In this document: piece after piece, positions 16,501 to 26,034 of the stretch | Layout: each line of letters opens with the position of its first letter | Numbering within the stretch: position 1 is the first letter of the stretch | Assembly: GCA_902793335.1 (NCBI GenBank) | Contig: CADBCZ010000024.1 | Location: forward strand, 1-44,122 | Source: an uncultured Lachnospiraceae bacterium | GTDB taxonomy: Bacteria > Bacillota > Clostridia > Lachnospirales > Lachnospiraceae | Direction of reading: 5' to 3' | Length of the DNA: 44,122 bases | The notes under the pieces: generated by a model | Database searches by the model: none | What the model was told of the DNA's origin: nothing | What the model saw: only the letters and a program-made list of their open reading frames with translations | Program-made: the position numbers and the translations under genes

Positions 16501-19500
16501 GGGGCTGTGTTCTCGGTAGTTACCGCATAGTACATCGTACCGTTTTCCGCCTCACCCGGCTCTACAAGCACCTGTGCCGTGCCATTGTAGACAAGTCCGG
16601 TAATAGCCTTTGGTGCTTTCTTGACAACCGGAGCTGTAGTATCTTCCGTTATCGTAAATGTTCCGGTTTCATAGCTTACAGCATAATTGCCCTGCTCTGC
16701 ATCACCGCTCGGCGTGATGGTGTAGGTTCCAACCACCGTGCCTGCTTCGCGTGAAACGGTGTAATCGACCGTATCATTTCCAACCGTACCGCTGACCGTT
16801 GCCGTCAGCTCCGGTTCAGGCGTTGTACCAACAACCATTTGCTTATTATCTGCTTTAACCGTGACCGCTTTTCGGTTGATCGTCAACATAAAGGTAGCCG
16901 TTGCGCTCTCATAATTCGTTGTATCCGTCGGCGTAAATCTAACTGTGATCGTACCGCTGTCTGAAACATCCTTAAGTCCCGATGTTCCTTCAAAGTCCCA
17001 TGTTCCCTCAATATCAGAACTTCCGTCTTTCGCTGACTTGGTGAGGTCGCTGATTGTAACCGAGTTGCCGTCATAGGTCTTTGTATAGTCACTTACCGTC
17101 AGCGTCGGGACAATCTTATCCGTAACCATCAGTGTAACCACGATGTTATAATCTTTGTAGTTGGTTGCACCTTCAACAGGGATGGTGACTGTCGCAGTCT
17201 TGCCTACATTGTTTGAGTTATTCGAAAACTTGAATTTCAAAGCTTTTCCGTCAGTTTCGATTGTAGGCGTGCCATCCAATACGTTGTTCGTATCGCTTAC
17301 ACTGACTTCACCCAGGCTACCGCCTGCTTCAATCAATGAGGAGAGATCAACCGAACCCTCTGCACCGTACTTCGCTGAGCCGGAAGCAGACACCCCATCA
17401 TGATTAATCTTATCAATCTTAACCGTTGTGGTCGTTGTATTGCCATTCGTACCAAAAGTATAATTTCCATTCATCAGAGTCACAGAAACGGTAACGCTCT
17501 TGCTATCGCCTGCTGTATCGTCATCCATCGCACCGGTCACAGTATAGTCTGTTCCATTTGTCAATGTAGCTCCATCAAATGTAACCGCACTAATCTCAAC
17601 ACTTGTACTGTCCTTCACATAGTCACGATCTGTAGCAGTCGCACCGGTTATGCTGATTGATTTAGGTGCAATGGTATAATCCACGCTTGCAGTCTTACTG
17701 CCTGCTGTAATGCTTGCAGTATAAGTCCCTGCGTCGGTGGGAGCAGTGTCACTTTCTGCGTAGGTCGTATTGCCTCTACCAACATATTTAATTCCCGTTT
17801 CCGTGATGTTCAAACTCGTAGCAGAATTGAAATCATCAAGCCCCGTCAATGTCGCACTCGCACTGTTCGCGTCTCCGTAGATAGTCTTTATCGGCGCATT
17901 AATCGTTAGCGTTGTCTTGTTATCTGTCAGTGTGCAATCAGCAGCGGAACAGGTAGCCGTTATGGTCGCACCTGTTGCGGAATAAGTAAATCTATGGGTG
18001 TGGTAACTGTCGCTTGTGATAAAATAGCCGTCCGTGGGCTTGACCGTTATGGTCGGAGAAATATTCGCCAGTATACCTTCGTCCAGAAAATACGTTTTGC
18101 TGTAATCCACTTCGTTCCCTGTCCAGGTTTTAGAAGCGTATGTGCCATAGAGCGTCCAATCGCCGTACACGGCCGTATGATATTCCGCCGTGGTTTTCAG
18201 CGTCACAGACCCGCCCGTCATACTCGCAATGTTCGGGAACGTCATCGTCGTGCCTTCAGGCTTGAACAGATACGGTGTGTTGGCCCAAAGCGAGCCCACC
18301 TGGGTGCTCATGATCGGCCCGTCATCGACGCCAGCAAACGAATAGAATTTGCCGCCCTCGCTGCCGTTGCAGGTATAGTCAAAAGGCAACATCACCACAG
18401 CAACATCAGTTGAGACAGGTGAAAATGTCCGATTGTAGTTCACACTCGTTACGTTTCCGACATCTTCCGTGATGTTCACACCCACAAGGTTGTTTCCCTC
18501 GCCGTTGATGGTCACGTCGGCATGCTCACCATAGTCAGTGAATATGTACTCCACCACCACGTCGCCGTACTTCGGCGTGTAGTAGTTGCCGGCGTAGAGA
18601 AAACCGTTCTTGTAGCCCTTCACCATTCCGTGGTCGGTGGTTGCGGCTCCGAGGTTGGCAGGCGCGGTGGTCGCTGTGGCTGCGGGACGACCCTGCCTAT
18701 TGCCGAGGATGCTGGTATAGTAACAGTTCGTCATGTTGTAGGTCAGGGTCGGCTCACTGTTTGGATAGACGAAAGTAAAGCAGTTGACGCCCAGTGCGTA
18801 TTTGCCCGTGCCGTATGCGGCGGGAGCAGATAGGCAGTCGGTGAACGTGATGGTTCCGTTATTTCCATAGTCCCATCCTATGAATCCACTGCAGGAGCGC
18901 GTCACGCCAGCATTGTACGGGTTGTAAATCAGTCCGTCATAGACGCAGCCCGTGACGGTGCAGGTGGCATTAGTGCCATTCCACCGGGCAATGACACCGC
19001 CGTGAAGGGCGCTGCCGCTGACCGTGGTGCTGATTTGGGTGCTCACATGGCAGTTCTCGATGGTGATATTGCCCTCGGCACGACCCACCAGACCGCCCAA
19101 ACTCTCGTATGTGTCGCCCGTGATGGCGCCCTCTACGTGGAGATTGCTGATGGTGGCGCCATTGATGTAGTGGAATGGGGCGCTTAAATCTTCGCTGGCT
19201 TCGTGATTGAAAGTCAACGTATGGTTCTGTCCGTCAAACGTGCCCTTGAACGGGTGGGCGCTCATGCCCGCCATTGTTGATACTTCAATATCTTTGTCAA
19301 GCTTTACTGTTTTGCCGTTGAAACCGTCAAGTGTTGTATCATAATTTGTAAGCAGGCAGAAGTAGTTCCAACCATCAGCATTTTTGATGGTATAGGTATC
19401 GCCGTCCTGAACAAAATCATTTTCATCAATACCAAACGTAGCTTCACTAATGTTGACTTCTTCGGCAGGCATCAAGAAAGTATAGTGTGTGTCATCCACC

Positions 19501-20735
19501 TTAGTGATACCATTTCCAATGCTATAGTTTGTTGTCTCACCCTTTACAGACAGACTTTTCAAAGTTTCACCATTTTGCGGAGTAAATGTGATTGTAACTA
19601 TTTCATTCTCTGCAGCTCTATCTACAACTGAATATTTTTCCGTGCCAAAGCTAAATTGGGGGTAACTATTGTTTATTGTAAATAAGTTTGATAATGTGTA
19701 GTCTTTTGTTAAAGTATAAGTCGTACCGCCAACATTGATCGTAACACTCGCAGTATAGTTTCCGGCACCTGTGGGATTCTCACCGCTTCCTGTAGGTTTT
19801 TGCGTACCGAGATCTACTCCTGTTGTATTGTTTCTATATGTGATATTTCCTATAGTAGCTCCCGTCTCGCTCGCAAATAATGAATTGTTCAACAGTGTAG
19901 CAGGGTAAACATATCCAAATTGATAGTGAGCATCTTCTGCTTCAAGCGATACTGAGATCTGATGGTTTGAATCAGCAAGAGAACACGATCTACCATCACT
20001 GTGTCCACAAGTTGCAGTTAGGGTATTACCATTCATGCTATATGTGAAGTCGTGCTCATGTGCTGGTTCTACTGCAGGAATGTAGTGGATTTTGATCTCA
20101 CATCCAGAAAGCATTGTAAACATTGAGCTTTTTCCAAGCCAAAGAGACAGATTACCTTCAATCCCTTCCGGATCAGTGCTAATAAATGTGAAATTTTCAC
20201 TTTCAGTCGTATTTCCTCTTTCATCAAGATGACTTTCACCAGTCAACGCCTCATCAGTACCATTATATTTCATGCCATCTATTGACATGAAGAACGAGGT
20301 ATCCTCCCATGTAGGCGGACACGCATCATGATCGCCCACAATTACTTGGTTAGCGATTCTGCAAGCTTTTGTGAACTCAATTTTTGTTACTTTTCCGTTG
20401 ACATTCGGCAAAACAAAAAACCTAACATTAGGACTATCATCATATGATTGAGTATTCATCACTTGAATACCGGAACCAAATTTTCTGATAAGATGTGTAT
20501 TAGTATCGCCATCTGCTGTAAATACAGTTTTTGAAGTGTTATCATCAGGATCAGTCAGAGAAAAGCTAAGCATATCGTCAGCTCTTACATAGGTACTTAA
20601 TGAATAGGTCTTTGTAACTTCTTCGCTTGCTGCCTTAGTCTCCAGTGTAAAAATGTCTAACGGAATTAAAGTCAACACCAATGCCACCGTCAGAATGATT
20701 GACAATAATCCCTTTCGTAGTCTTCGTTTTTTCAT
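13536..20735 (-). CDS. Giant secreted mosaic surface protein with Ig-like/MBG repeats and BspA-type LRRs
   Basis: About 2,399 residues. A Sec signal peptide comes first (KKRRLRKGLLSIILTVALVL, cleavage probably near TKA-A at about residue 36). Next is a beta-rich region, then a GLUG-like/beta-helix segment (HPFKGTFDGQNHTLTF ... LGGLVGRAEGNITIENCHV, DNA about 18.9-19.4 kb). A long series of Ig-like and MBG-type repeats follows (SDYTKTYDGNSVTI, ADNKQMVVG), including two related copies with YYVWYKVVGDDN / YHVWYRVVGDDN. Then come a Cys-rich HDN...CPVC segment, a Pro/Asn/Gln/Lys/Thr linker, and at least six BspA-like LRR_5 repeats (GENAFAGCTNLKSVELPKNI). The tail ends KVIIK with no LPXTG. It is probably cell-surface or extracellular, in adhesion or glycan binding. 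The frame is open to 20846, but AAGGAAGGAAG and the signal peptide point to the ATG at 20735. GC content rises sharply inside the gene (about 16.5-19.3 kb). Confidence 0.9.
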   Translation of the reverse strand: MKKRRLRKGLLSIILTVALVLTLIPLDIFTLETKAASEEVTKTYSLSTYVRADDMLSFSLTDPDDNTSKTVFTADGDTNTHLIRKFGSGIQVMNTQSYDDSPNVRFFVLPNVNGKVTKIEFTKACRIANQVIVGDHDACPPTWEDTSFFMSIDGMKYNGTDEALTGESHLDERGNTTESENFTFISTDPEGIEGNLSLWLGKSSMFTMLSGCEIKIHYIPAVEPAHEHDFTYSMNGNTLTATCGHSDGRSCSLADSNHQISVSLEAEDAHYQFGYVYPATLLNNSLFASETGATIGNITYRNNTTGVDLGTQKPTGSGENPTGAGNYTASVTINVGGTTYTLTKDYTLSNLFTINNSYPQFSFGTEKYSVVDRAAENEIVTITFTPQNGETLKSLSVKGETTNYSIGNGITKVDDTHYTFLMPAEEVNISEATFGIDENDFVQDGDTYTIKNADGWNYFCLLTNYDTTLDGFNGKTVKLDKDIEVSTMAGMSAHPFKGTFDGQNHTLTFNHEASEDLSAPFHYINGATISNLHVEGAITGDTYESLGGLVGRAEGNITIENCHVSTQISTTVSGSALHGGVIARWNGTNATCTVTGCVYDGLIYNPYNAGVTRSCSGFIGWDYGNNGTITFTDCLSAPAAYGTGKYALGVNCFTFVYPNSEPTLTYNMTNCYYTSILGNRQGRPAATATTAPANLGAATTDHGMVKGYKNGFLYAGNYYTPKYGDVVVEYIFTDYGEHADVTINGEGNNLVGVNITEDVGNVTSVNYNRTFSPVSTDVAVVMLPFDYTCNGSEGGKFYSFAGVDDGPIMSTQVGSLWANTPYLFKPEGTTMTFPNIASMTGGSVTLKTTAEYHTAVYGDWTLYGTYASKTWTGNEVDYSKTYFLDEGILANISPTITVKPTDGYFITSDSYHTHRFTYSATGATITATCSAADCTLTDNKTTLTINAPIKTIYGDANSASATLTGLDDFNSATSLNITETGIKYVGRGNTTYAESDTAPTDAGTYTASITAGSKTASVDYTIAPKSISITGATATDRDYVKDSTSVEISAVTFDGATLTNGTDYTVTGAMDDDTAGDSKSVTVSVTLMNGNYTFGTNGNTTTTTVKIDKINHDGVSASGSAKYGAEGSVDLSSLIEAGGSLGEVSVSDTNNVLDGTPTIETDGKALKFKFSNNSNNVGKTATVTIPVEGATNYKDYNIVVTLMVTDKIVPTLTVSDYTKTYDGNSVTISDLTKSAKDGSSDIEGTWDFEGTSGLKDVSDSGTITVRFTPTDTTNYESATATFMLTINRKAVTVKADNKQMVVGTTPEPELTATVSGTVGNDTVDYTVSREAGTVVGTYTITPSGDAEQGNYAVSYETGTFTITEDTTAPVVKKAPKAITGLVYNGTAQVLVEPGEAENGTMYYAVTTENTAPADNLYTASNYAATGAGTYYVWYKVVGDDNLNNSEAEKVTVTISQLSIKNATVSLDETDLVYTGSEQSVQVSSVKIGETVLKANSDYEVSGTTGTNKGDYTVTVTGKGNYKDVVTSKWNIAMATPVIDVLPSASAITYGQSLADSTLTEGTAKLGENVVEGTFSWKDDATKPAVSDSEKTEYVVVFTPNDAENYNTVECKVKVTVNKAIAGVAKAPTANTLLYNGKAQALVKAGEATDGIMNFAIGKDDKTAPAEGWNISIPTATNAGTYHVWYRVVGDDNHSDSAIKTFDVTIEVPDTNKLEVSLEGWTYGEKAKQPTVKADFGADKVSYSYSDKEDGTFKTDVPSSVGTWYVKATIPKTDNYPESEAIKSFEIAIADSISGAPEASKSVDYTIDTVGKVELPANWTWKMADINKELTVGAAVEATAEYTGTDKDNYVDAVKTVKVSITRNACTHDNLEEVSEVPASCTKEGVLAHSKCPVCNKLFVKDDDKLVEKTADELKIEAVGHSYGKATYSWSDDHATCTATKVCVREGCDENSEGHVVTETVKTTSKTTPAGCEEKGVITYTATFTDKDFGTVTDSVDIAAKNHDYVITYEWSEDGKTCTATAVCKNDSTHKVTETAEYKADKETSKIKATVKETATTEKMGTTTYTASFENALFAAQTKDVVDIPKVENPAENPSENPSQGGQDNPQQGNDSSQDNKKSEQTAADKPQEIVTDKPSEKTADTPATPVENKTTTVVKEEGTTIPVADNKAEVVVTSKPGEEPSVAYKGTTDESAKAIEIPETVVSNGVTYAVTEISEGAFENNKTVESVKLGDNITTLGENAFAGCTNLKSVELPKNIKELPKGAFKDCTLLKKVDIPKNVKIIGDKTFSGCSKLATMNLKNNVTEIGEKAFEGCTSLKKVTLGKNVTKIGGKAFNGAKKLKTITIQSKKLTKKSVKGAFKGSKINIIKIDTGSKAQNMKLVKKYKKIFTKKNTGRKVIIK

Positions 20736-20851
20736 ATATCTTCTTCCTTCCTTATATTTTAGGACGCATTCTTTCGCGCCTTCACTTCTGTTATAATTTC
20801 CGGTATATCCAAATGGAAATCCTTGAATAATCTGTTTCTGATGCAAGATTG

Positions 20852-21031
<180 letters not shown>

Positions 21032-21143
21032 ACCTGTCAACTCCTTTCCGGTAAAATCTTAAAGAACCGAGGTTCTCATCTCATATATCATCCTGCCGGA
21101 GCAGATTCTTTACTCCTACATATGAACACGATAATAATACTAT

Positions 21144-21172
21144 ATTATAGCAGAATCATAGGATGATTTCAA
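21144..21172 (-). promoter_or_regulatory. Promoter of the giant surface-protein transcription unit
   Basis: Minus-strand TTGAAA (21167-21172) and TATAAT (21144-21149) are separated by exactly 17 bases. The predicted start is near 21137, giving about 106 nt before the leader-peptide ATG and about 400 nt before the surface-protein ATG. The 5' part of the leader holds a small GAACC/GGTTC hairpin (about 21066-21077). Apart from the elements listed, 20736-21255 shows no other gene. Confidence 0.78.
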
Positions 21173-21255
21173 CGGATTTTACAGGGATTTCCCGAACGAG
21201 AAACAATCAATCTTATGCAGATTCTCTTATGCATATGCTTTTTTTGATTCTTATT

Positions 21256-23949
21256 TCACTCCATATTTTTAAGTGCGACATCCATAGGAATTCTCTTAAT
21301 TCTAATAAAGTCAATCACTGATACTACTGCATATCCGATAAGAAGATATACAACCGAGAGAACCATTGATCCTACACTCATGTAAAATGCAAAGTATCCG
21401 TCCATCTGAAGCACAAATATCTGGAATATCCTGACCATAAGGAAGTATCCGACCACAAAGCTTACGACAGAGAACAGAACCACTATCATTGCTGTAGGCA
21501 GGATATATAACGAACCGATTTCTCCATTCATAAATCCTAAAATCTTTGCCATGGATATCGAGTGTTCATTTCTCTCAATGATTATCTTTGCAAGTAAGTA
21601 TATTAACGCTGCCGCAAGGACGATAAGCGCGTATTTAAACACATTCATCATGCCGCCCATCGAGTGTGTAAGCTGCTTTGTAACCTTCAAAATATCATCC
21701 TTGGTGATAACTGTTGCGATATACTGATCGTCTATATCTTTGATTTCTTTTCGTGAAAAAAATCCTGAGAAATGGTCGCTCTTCTCATCAAACACTTCTA
21801 TAAAATCTTCATTTTTCATGAACACGGCAATTCCACCGTCATAATCAATCACACCTTCAACTGTGAACTTATATGATTTATTCTCGTACTCCTCATTGAG
21901 TTTGATGGTGTCTCCTTTAACAATTCCAAACTTGTTTTTCATGGCGCTTGAGATATACACACCATTTTTATCAATGTCGCTTCTCAACTTAACATAGTCG
22001 CTATCTTCTGCAATTCCATACACGGTAACACTCTCGTCTCCACCGCTTCCCATACCTTTAAATCCGGATGAGATATTCTTAGGATACATCAGTGACTTTG
22101 AGCTGAATTTCTCCGCAGACTCTTGCGATGTTTCTATGATATTTCCATCATCATCTTTATTGTCCATTAACATATACTGATATTTTGCAAACATCATATC
22201 AGGCGCTTTGTCGGCATAATGAGATAGTGAATCCGGTAATCCGAAAGCAAAACACAACATCAGTTCAATCAGGATAACACCCAAAATCAGTACAATATAG
22301 TTTGGCATATTCTGAAAAAGAATTCTTATACGGAATCTTCTCAGGAAAGACCATCTTGGAAGTCTTCTTGCTTTCGTTCTCTTAGTCTTTGCAAGATCGT
22401 GTCTTAAGAAACGCAAAGGACTTAATTGCAGCTTCTTCACAATAACTATAAGGTTAACACAAAACATTAGAAGCAGTGGAATAAGCGTGGTCTTTACAAG
22501 TGCTGAATTGCTCCACACAGTCTTACACGTCGGAAGACTGTAACTGTTGTAATACAGATTAACAGCCAAATCTCTAAATGCCGTATATCCCAGCACATTA
22601 CCGACAACCGCACCTATTAAAGTAACTATTACAGGCATTGACATGTAGTGAATTATAAGCTCACCTTTACTGTATCCCGATGCACGAAGCGTACCAATAA
22701 CCGACGCCTCTTTTTCAATAGTATTGCTAATCGTTATCGCGAATATAAATGCTATAACACCTATTAAGATATAACAAAGAATACATGTGCCCGTTGTATC
22801 TCCCTCAATATCCGAAGGTGCAAAATTACTTGCCTGTCTCACATACTCCGGTAGATAATCTTTAATTTCATTATCGCGTACAAGCACCTGTGTAATGAGA
22901 GCTTTCAAAAATGAATCGGAATAATCAGCCTTCTCAGTCTTTCCCTCAGGTTTTGTCTCATACATGTATGCGTAATTGTAATGAATTCTTGAATTAAGCT
23001 TATCAAATCCTTCCGGTGTAAGCATTGCAACATCAAAACCAAATGCGTCAAACATAAGATCCGTATTAGACTCGTGAAGAGTTAAGTAATTGACATATGA
23101 CAAAAGTCCGACAACTTCAAACTTTTCTTTTCCGACAGTGATCATATCTCCAACCTTAACTCCGACATTGTCAGCATGCATTCTGTCTATGGCAATCTCA
23201 TCAGAAGACTTAGGTGCTCTACCCTCGTTAAATGATGCCTTATCTATCTTAGAATCGCTTCTGTATATCCTGACAGTCGCATCTGTCTCTCCGTCTCCAT
23301 CATTGTCCTCATTTTCATCTCTGTAAAAATGTTCATAGATTTTAACCGGAACCTCGAAGAAATCTTTATCATCGAGATTGTATTCCTCCGAAATTTCATC
23401 CCATTTTTCATCAACTTTTTTGGTCACTTCCTCGTGAGCTTTATCATAGGCTTCTTCCTCTGCTTTTTTAAACTCATCCGACTTCTTAGCTTCCGCAACA
23501 GCTTCTTCGAAATTATTCTCCACTGCGGTATCTATCTGTCTTTGTATTATCTTTTCATCGGTGATACCGTAAGATACAGCCTGTGCTCTCACATTTTCTT
23601 CAATTAACGCTTTCACCTCATTGGCTACATTTTCATTAATTGCTTTCTCAACTTCTTCATCGGCTTCTTTCATACCCTTGTCAATAAAATACTGTCTTAC
23701 ATCTGCCTTGGCACCGGTGCTTATGTCGTCAATAAGTTCTTTTGATGCTCGTTTTGAAAGTTCAAAACTTCCATCCTCAAGCTTAAGAACTTTTCTTCCT
23801 GAATATACCGAACCCAACATACTGTCATGTCCGACATACATTCCGGATACAACCCCAATCATAACAACCATGAAGATAATGATTACGATATATTTATGCC
23901 AATCTGCCACAAGCTCTCTTGGAATTCTTTTGATAAGAGGATTCTTCAT
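21256..23949 (-). CDS. ABC transporter permease, FtsX/MacB-type
   Basis: An 897-residue inner-membrane permease. One N-terminal helix (about 20-40) is followed by a large extracytoplasmic region containing an acidic, coiled-coil-like stretch (about 80-200, rich in EEAYDKAHEEVTKKVDEK) and a MacB-type periplasmic fold. Then come an FtsX domain (ILIGVIAFIFAITISNTIEKE, GTLRASGYSKGELI), a second soluble region, and a second FtsX domain near the C-terminus (SMAKILGFMNGEI). Such proteins act as mechanotransmitters or exporters of peptides, lipids or antibiotics rather than classical pore transporters. It starts 15 bases after the ATPase gene and forms an operon with it. The operator upstream of that operon suggests regulation with the flavin/iron genes. 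The substrate is unknown. Confidence 0.88.
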   Translation of the reverse strand: MKNPLIKRIPRELVADWHKYIVIIIFMVVMIGVVSGMYVGHDSMLGSVYSGRKVLKLEDGSFELSKRASKELIDDISTGAKADVRQYFIDKGMKEADEEVEKAINENVANEVKALIEENVRAQAVSYGITDEKIIQRQIDTAVENNFEEAVAEAKKSDEFKKAEEEAYDKAHEEVTKKVDEKWDEISEEYNLDDKDFFEVPVKIYEHFYRDENEDNDGDGETDATVRIYRSDSKIDKASFNEGRAPKSSDEIAIDRMHADNVGVKVGDMITVGKEKFEVVGLLSYVNYLTLHESNTDLMFDAFGFDVAMLTPEGFDKLNSRIHYNYAYMYETKPEGKTEKADYSDSFLKALITQVLVRDNEIKDYLPEYVRQASNFAPSDIEGDTTGTCILCYILIGVIAFIFAITISNTIEKEASVIGTLRASGYSKGELIIHYMSMPVIVTLIGAVVGNVLGYTAFRDLAVNLYYNSYSLPTCKTVWSNSALVKTTLIPLLLMFCVNLIVIVKKLQLSPLRFLRHDLAKTKRTKARRLPRWSFLRRFRIRILFQNMPNYIVLILGVILIELMLCFAFGLPDSLSHYADKAPDMMFAKYQYMLMDNKDDDGNIIETSQESAEKFSSKSLMYPKNISSGFKGMGSGGDESVTVYGIAEDSDYVKLRSDIDKNGVYISSAMKNKFGIVKGDTIKLNEEYENKSYKFTVEGVIDYDGGIAVFMKNEDFIEVFDEKSDHFSGFFSRKEIKDIDDQYIATVITKDDILKVTKQLTHSMGGMMNVFKYALIVLAAALIYLLAKIIIERNEHSISMAKILGFMNGEIGSLYILPTAMIVVLFSVVSFVVGYFLMVRIFQIFVLQMDGYFAFYMSVGSMVLSVVYLLIGYAVVSVIDFIRIKRIPMDVALKNME

Positions 23950-23964
23950 AGTATCAAACCTCCC

Positions 23965-24672
23965 TTACCACTCAAGCTCTGATGCCGGAATCTTGCTGTC
24001 ATTGATATCATTGTGTCGGACAACACCATCTCTCAATTTGATAACATGGTCTGCCATATATTTGATAGCCTCATTATGTGTTACCATGATAATGGTGCTT
24101 CCAAACTTTTTGTTACAGTCCTCTATAAGCGCCAATATCTCTTTCGATGTCTTGTAATCAAGAGCTCCTGTCGGCTCATCGCACATAAGAATATCCGGAT
24201 TCTTAACTACAGCTCTTCCAATAGATACACGCTGCTGCTGTCCTCCGGATAATTGATTCGGGTATTTATACTTGTGATCCTGCAAGCCAAGAGTGGTAAT
24301 TACCTCTTCTACATCAAGCGGATTATCTGCAAGATATGCACCAACCTCGATATTCTCCTTAACATTAAGATTAGGAATAAGATTATACATCTGGAACACA
24401 TATCCGAGATGCTTACGTCGGTACTGTGTCAACTGCTTCTCGTTCATATCTTCTAATTTGTCACCATTGATGCTGACGTATCCGGAGTCAGGTGTATCAA
24501 TGCCGCCAATGATATTGAGAAGAGTAGACTTGCCTGAACCGGATGGACCGAGAAGCACGCAGAATTCACCTTTCTTAACAGAAAAATCCATACCTCTTAA
24601 CACATCCTGCTTTGCCTCGCCACTCCCGAAGCTTTTCTTCAATTCTTTGATTTCAAGAAAATTCTCTATCAT
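23965..24672 (-). CDS. ABC transporter ATP-binding protein, MacB/LolD-type
   Basis: The cytoplasmic ATPase partner of the downstream FtsX-type permease. Walker A is GPSGSGKST, the Q-loop region YVFQMYNLIPNLNVKENIE, the signature LSGGQQQRVSIGRA, Walker B ILMCDEPTGALD, and the switch histidine is in VTHNEAI. The frame opens at 24702, but AAAGGAG lies 6 bases before the ATG at 24672, giving 235 residues, normal for the family. A palindromic operator overlaps the transcription start region upstream. Confidence 0.95.
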   Translation of the reverse strand: MIENFLEIKELKKSFGSGEAKQDVLRGMDFSVKKGEFCVLLGPSGSGKSTLLNIIGGIDTPDSGYVSINGDKLEDMNEKQLTQYRRKHLGYVFQMYNLIPNLNVKENIEVGAYLADNPLDVEEVITTLGLQDHKYKYPNQLSGGQQQRVSIGRAVVKNPDILMCDEPTGALDYKTSKEILALIEDCNKKFGSTIIMVTHNEAIKYMADHVIKLRDGVVRHNDINDSKIPASELEW

Positions 24673-24708
24673 GTTAATCTCCTTTTTGTGAAACAAATAC
24701 ATTCATCA

Positions 24709-24761
24709 GTTAGCCTCCGCTAACTCACAGACAGTATATAACGGTTGTCTTTAAATGTCAA
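24709..24761 (-). promoter_or_regulatory. Promoter and GTTAGC-N4-GCTAAC operator of the ABC transporter operon (site A)
   Basis: Minus-strand TTGACA (24756-24761), 17-base spacer and TATACT (24733-24738) are followed 8 bases later by the palindrome GTTAGC-GGAG-GCTAAC (24709-24724). Its arms are perfect, extending to AGTTAGC/GCTAACT. The placement at the transcription start predicts repression. The same palindrome recurs at sites B-E. Confidence 0.8.
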
Positions 24762-24783
24762 TAGATGTGCAAAAAAACTATAA

Positions 24784-24824
24784 AAGGCATAGTATTATGA
24801 CTTCACATCATAGTACTATGCCTT
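24784..24824 (-). terminator. Terminator of the Rpn-type gene
   Basis: A 17-bp stem with one mismatch (24784-24800 with 24808-24824, AAGGCATAGTA-type arms) has a 7-base loop. On the minus strand it is followed by TTATAGTTTTTTT. It is 34 bases past the stop codon of the Rpn-type gene. Confidence 0.85.
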
Positions 24825-24858
24825 AATCAATTCTATTACGTTTTATACTCTTACTTAA

Positions 24859-25812
24859 TTAATTTAATATTTCCTTTGCTTTCTCAACAGCCTTTTCCTC
24901 TGTTAGTGATGAATCTTGTTTCATATAGTATTCCGCAAGTTTTCTGATATTAGCAGCTTTCTCTTTTTCTTTTCCTCTCTCTTCTCCTCGAACTTCTCCG
25001 ATAGCTTCACCCTCTTCTTTGCCTTGATTATATAGTGACACCCTATCATGTTCATATCTCCATCTAGCTTCTGCTTGCATCCTAATCTTCTCATCATCTG
25101 TCAACTGTCTTAATGTGACCACTGTATCTGCTATATATTCATTCTTATCAGCCAGCATCTTGATCTCCTCCCATGTGGTAGCCTTAAACAGCTTTGCCCA
25201 TTCGTAAAGCTCATCAGACTCCCTTGTTACAGAATCATTATCTACTGCTTTTAAGTTTAACACATTAATCCCGAACTTACCACTGTATAATTCTTGATTT
25301 CTGACATTCATCAGACGATATTCTGAATATAACTCCTTCGTTTTCTCAGGCAACCAAAAATCCAGAATCCCTATATGATATGCCGGTATCAGTTCGCCAT
25401 AATCCTTCCCTTCATGAAGATTATTAAACATCCTACAAAGGTAAAGTAATGACCTTTCAGCCCAATCCTTGAAATACGCAACTTGAAGTTCTATGTTGAT
25501 CATCTTATTGTTATTGAGCATTAACTTTATATCTAGTATACATGTCTTATCATCCACTGCTTCTCCAAGCTCTATCGGATTCATAATCTGTATATCTCGG
25601 ATATCATTAACTGACAGCTTAAGCAATGCAGCCAGCAGTCCCTTCAATGCTTTTTCATTTTTTTGCAGTACAGCTTTAAAAATATAATCATTCATCAACG
25701 TATATCGAATAGGACCGGTTGGGAAATCATCATCCAATATATTGCCATTTACGCCTTCTGTCATAATAGTATTATGATTGCTTATGTATGCACTGTTTTT
25801 CTTCCTGTTCAT
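24859..25812 (-). CDS. Rpn/PD-(D/E)XK nuclease family transposase-like protein
   Basis: A 317-residue member of the Rpn (recombination-promoting nuclease, formerly YhgA-like transposase_31) / PDDEXK_2 group. The N-terminal core has YTLMNDYIFKAVLQKNEKAL, then the nuclease motif ILDIKLMLNNNKMINIELQ (Asp-X-Lys followed by Glu-X-Gln) near residues 93-112. The C-terminal third is charged and helical, rich in Glu/Lys (GKEEGEAIGEVRGEERGKEK), as in many paralogues. These proteins are often multicopy in Lachnospiraceae and may act in recombination or phage defence. The start ATG has AAGGTAGG upstream. It has its own strong terminator and no flanking inverted repeats that would mark a complete insertion sequence. 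The 222 bases upstream (25813-26034) are AT-rich with no feature that I recognise. Confidence 0.82.
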   Translation of the reverse strand: MNRKKNSAYISNHNTIMTEGVNGNILDDDFPTGPIRYTLMNDYIFKAVLQKNEKALKGLLAALLKLSVNDIRDIQIMNPIELGEAVDDKTCILDIKLMLNNNKMINIELQVAYFKDWAERSLLYLCRMFNNLHEGKDYGELIPAYHIGILDFWLPEKTKELYSEYRLMNVRNQELYSGKFGINVLNLKAVDNDSVTRESDELYEWAKLFKATTWEEIKMLADKNEYIADTVVTLRQLTDDEKIRMQAEARWRYEHDRVSLYNQGKEEGEAIGEVRGEERGKEKEKAANIRKLAEYYMKQDSSLTEEKAVEKAKEILN

Positions 25813-26034
25813 ATATTCCTACCTTATAAAATATTTCTGACGCGCATCCGATGCCAGTATTATAAATGACAAAAATATGTAATACAATGAATAAACAATA
25901 TAAAATTATATAAATTCTATTTTAAATTATATAAAAAATGATATATTTATAGATGATTTGTTATATTTATAGCAGGCATAGCAAGAGATAAAATGATGGA
26001 AAACTTTCTTCCGCTCATAAACAAAAACGAATAA

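Noticed and set aside
17994-18833. Plus-strand ORFs in the GC-rich part of the giant gene
   Set aside because: High GC lowers stop frequency on the opposite strand. The products are low-complexity, Arg/His/Val-rich, with no start signals and no family resemblance.
20736-20846. Upstream extension of the giant protein to a TTG start at 20846
   Set aside because: It has no ribosome site and would bury the signal peptide behind 37 hydrophilic residues. The ATG at 20735 has AAGGAAGGAAG and an immediate Sec signal.
24859-25812. Rpn-type gene considered as part of a complete insertion sequence
   Set aside because: No terminal inverted repeats or target-site duplication could be found on either side, and Rpn proteins are not standard IS transposases.
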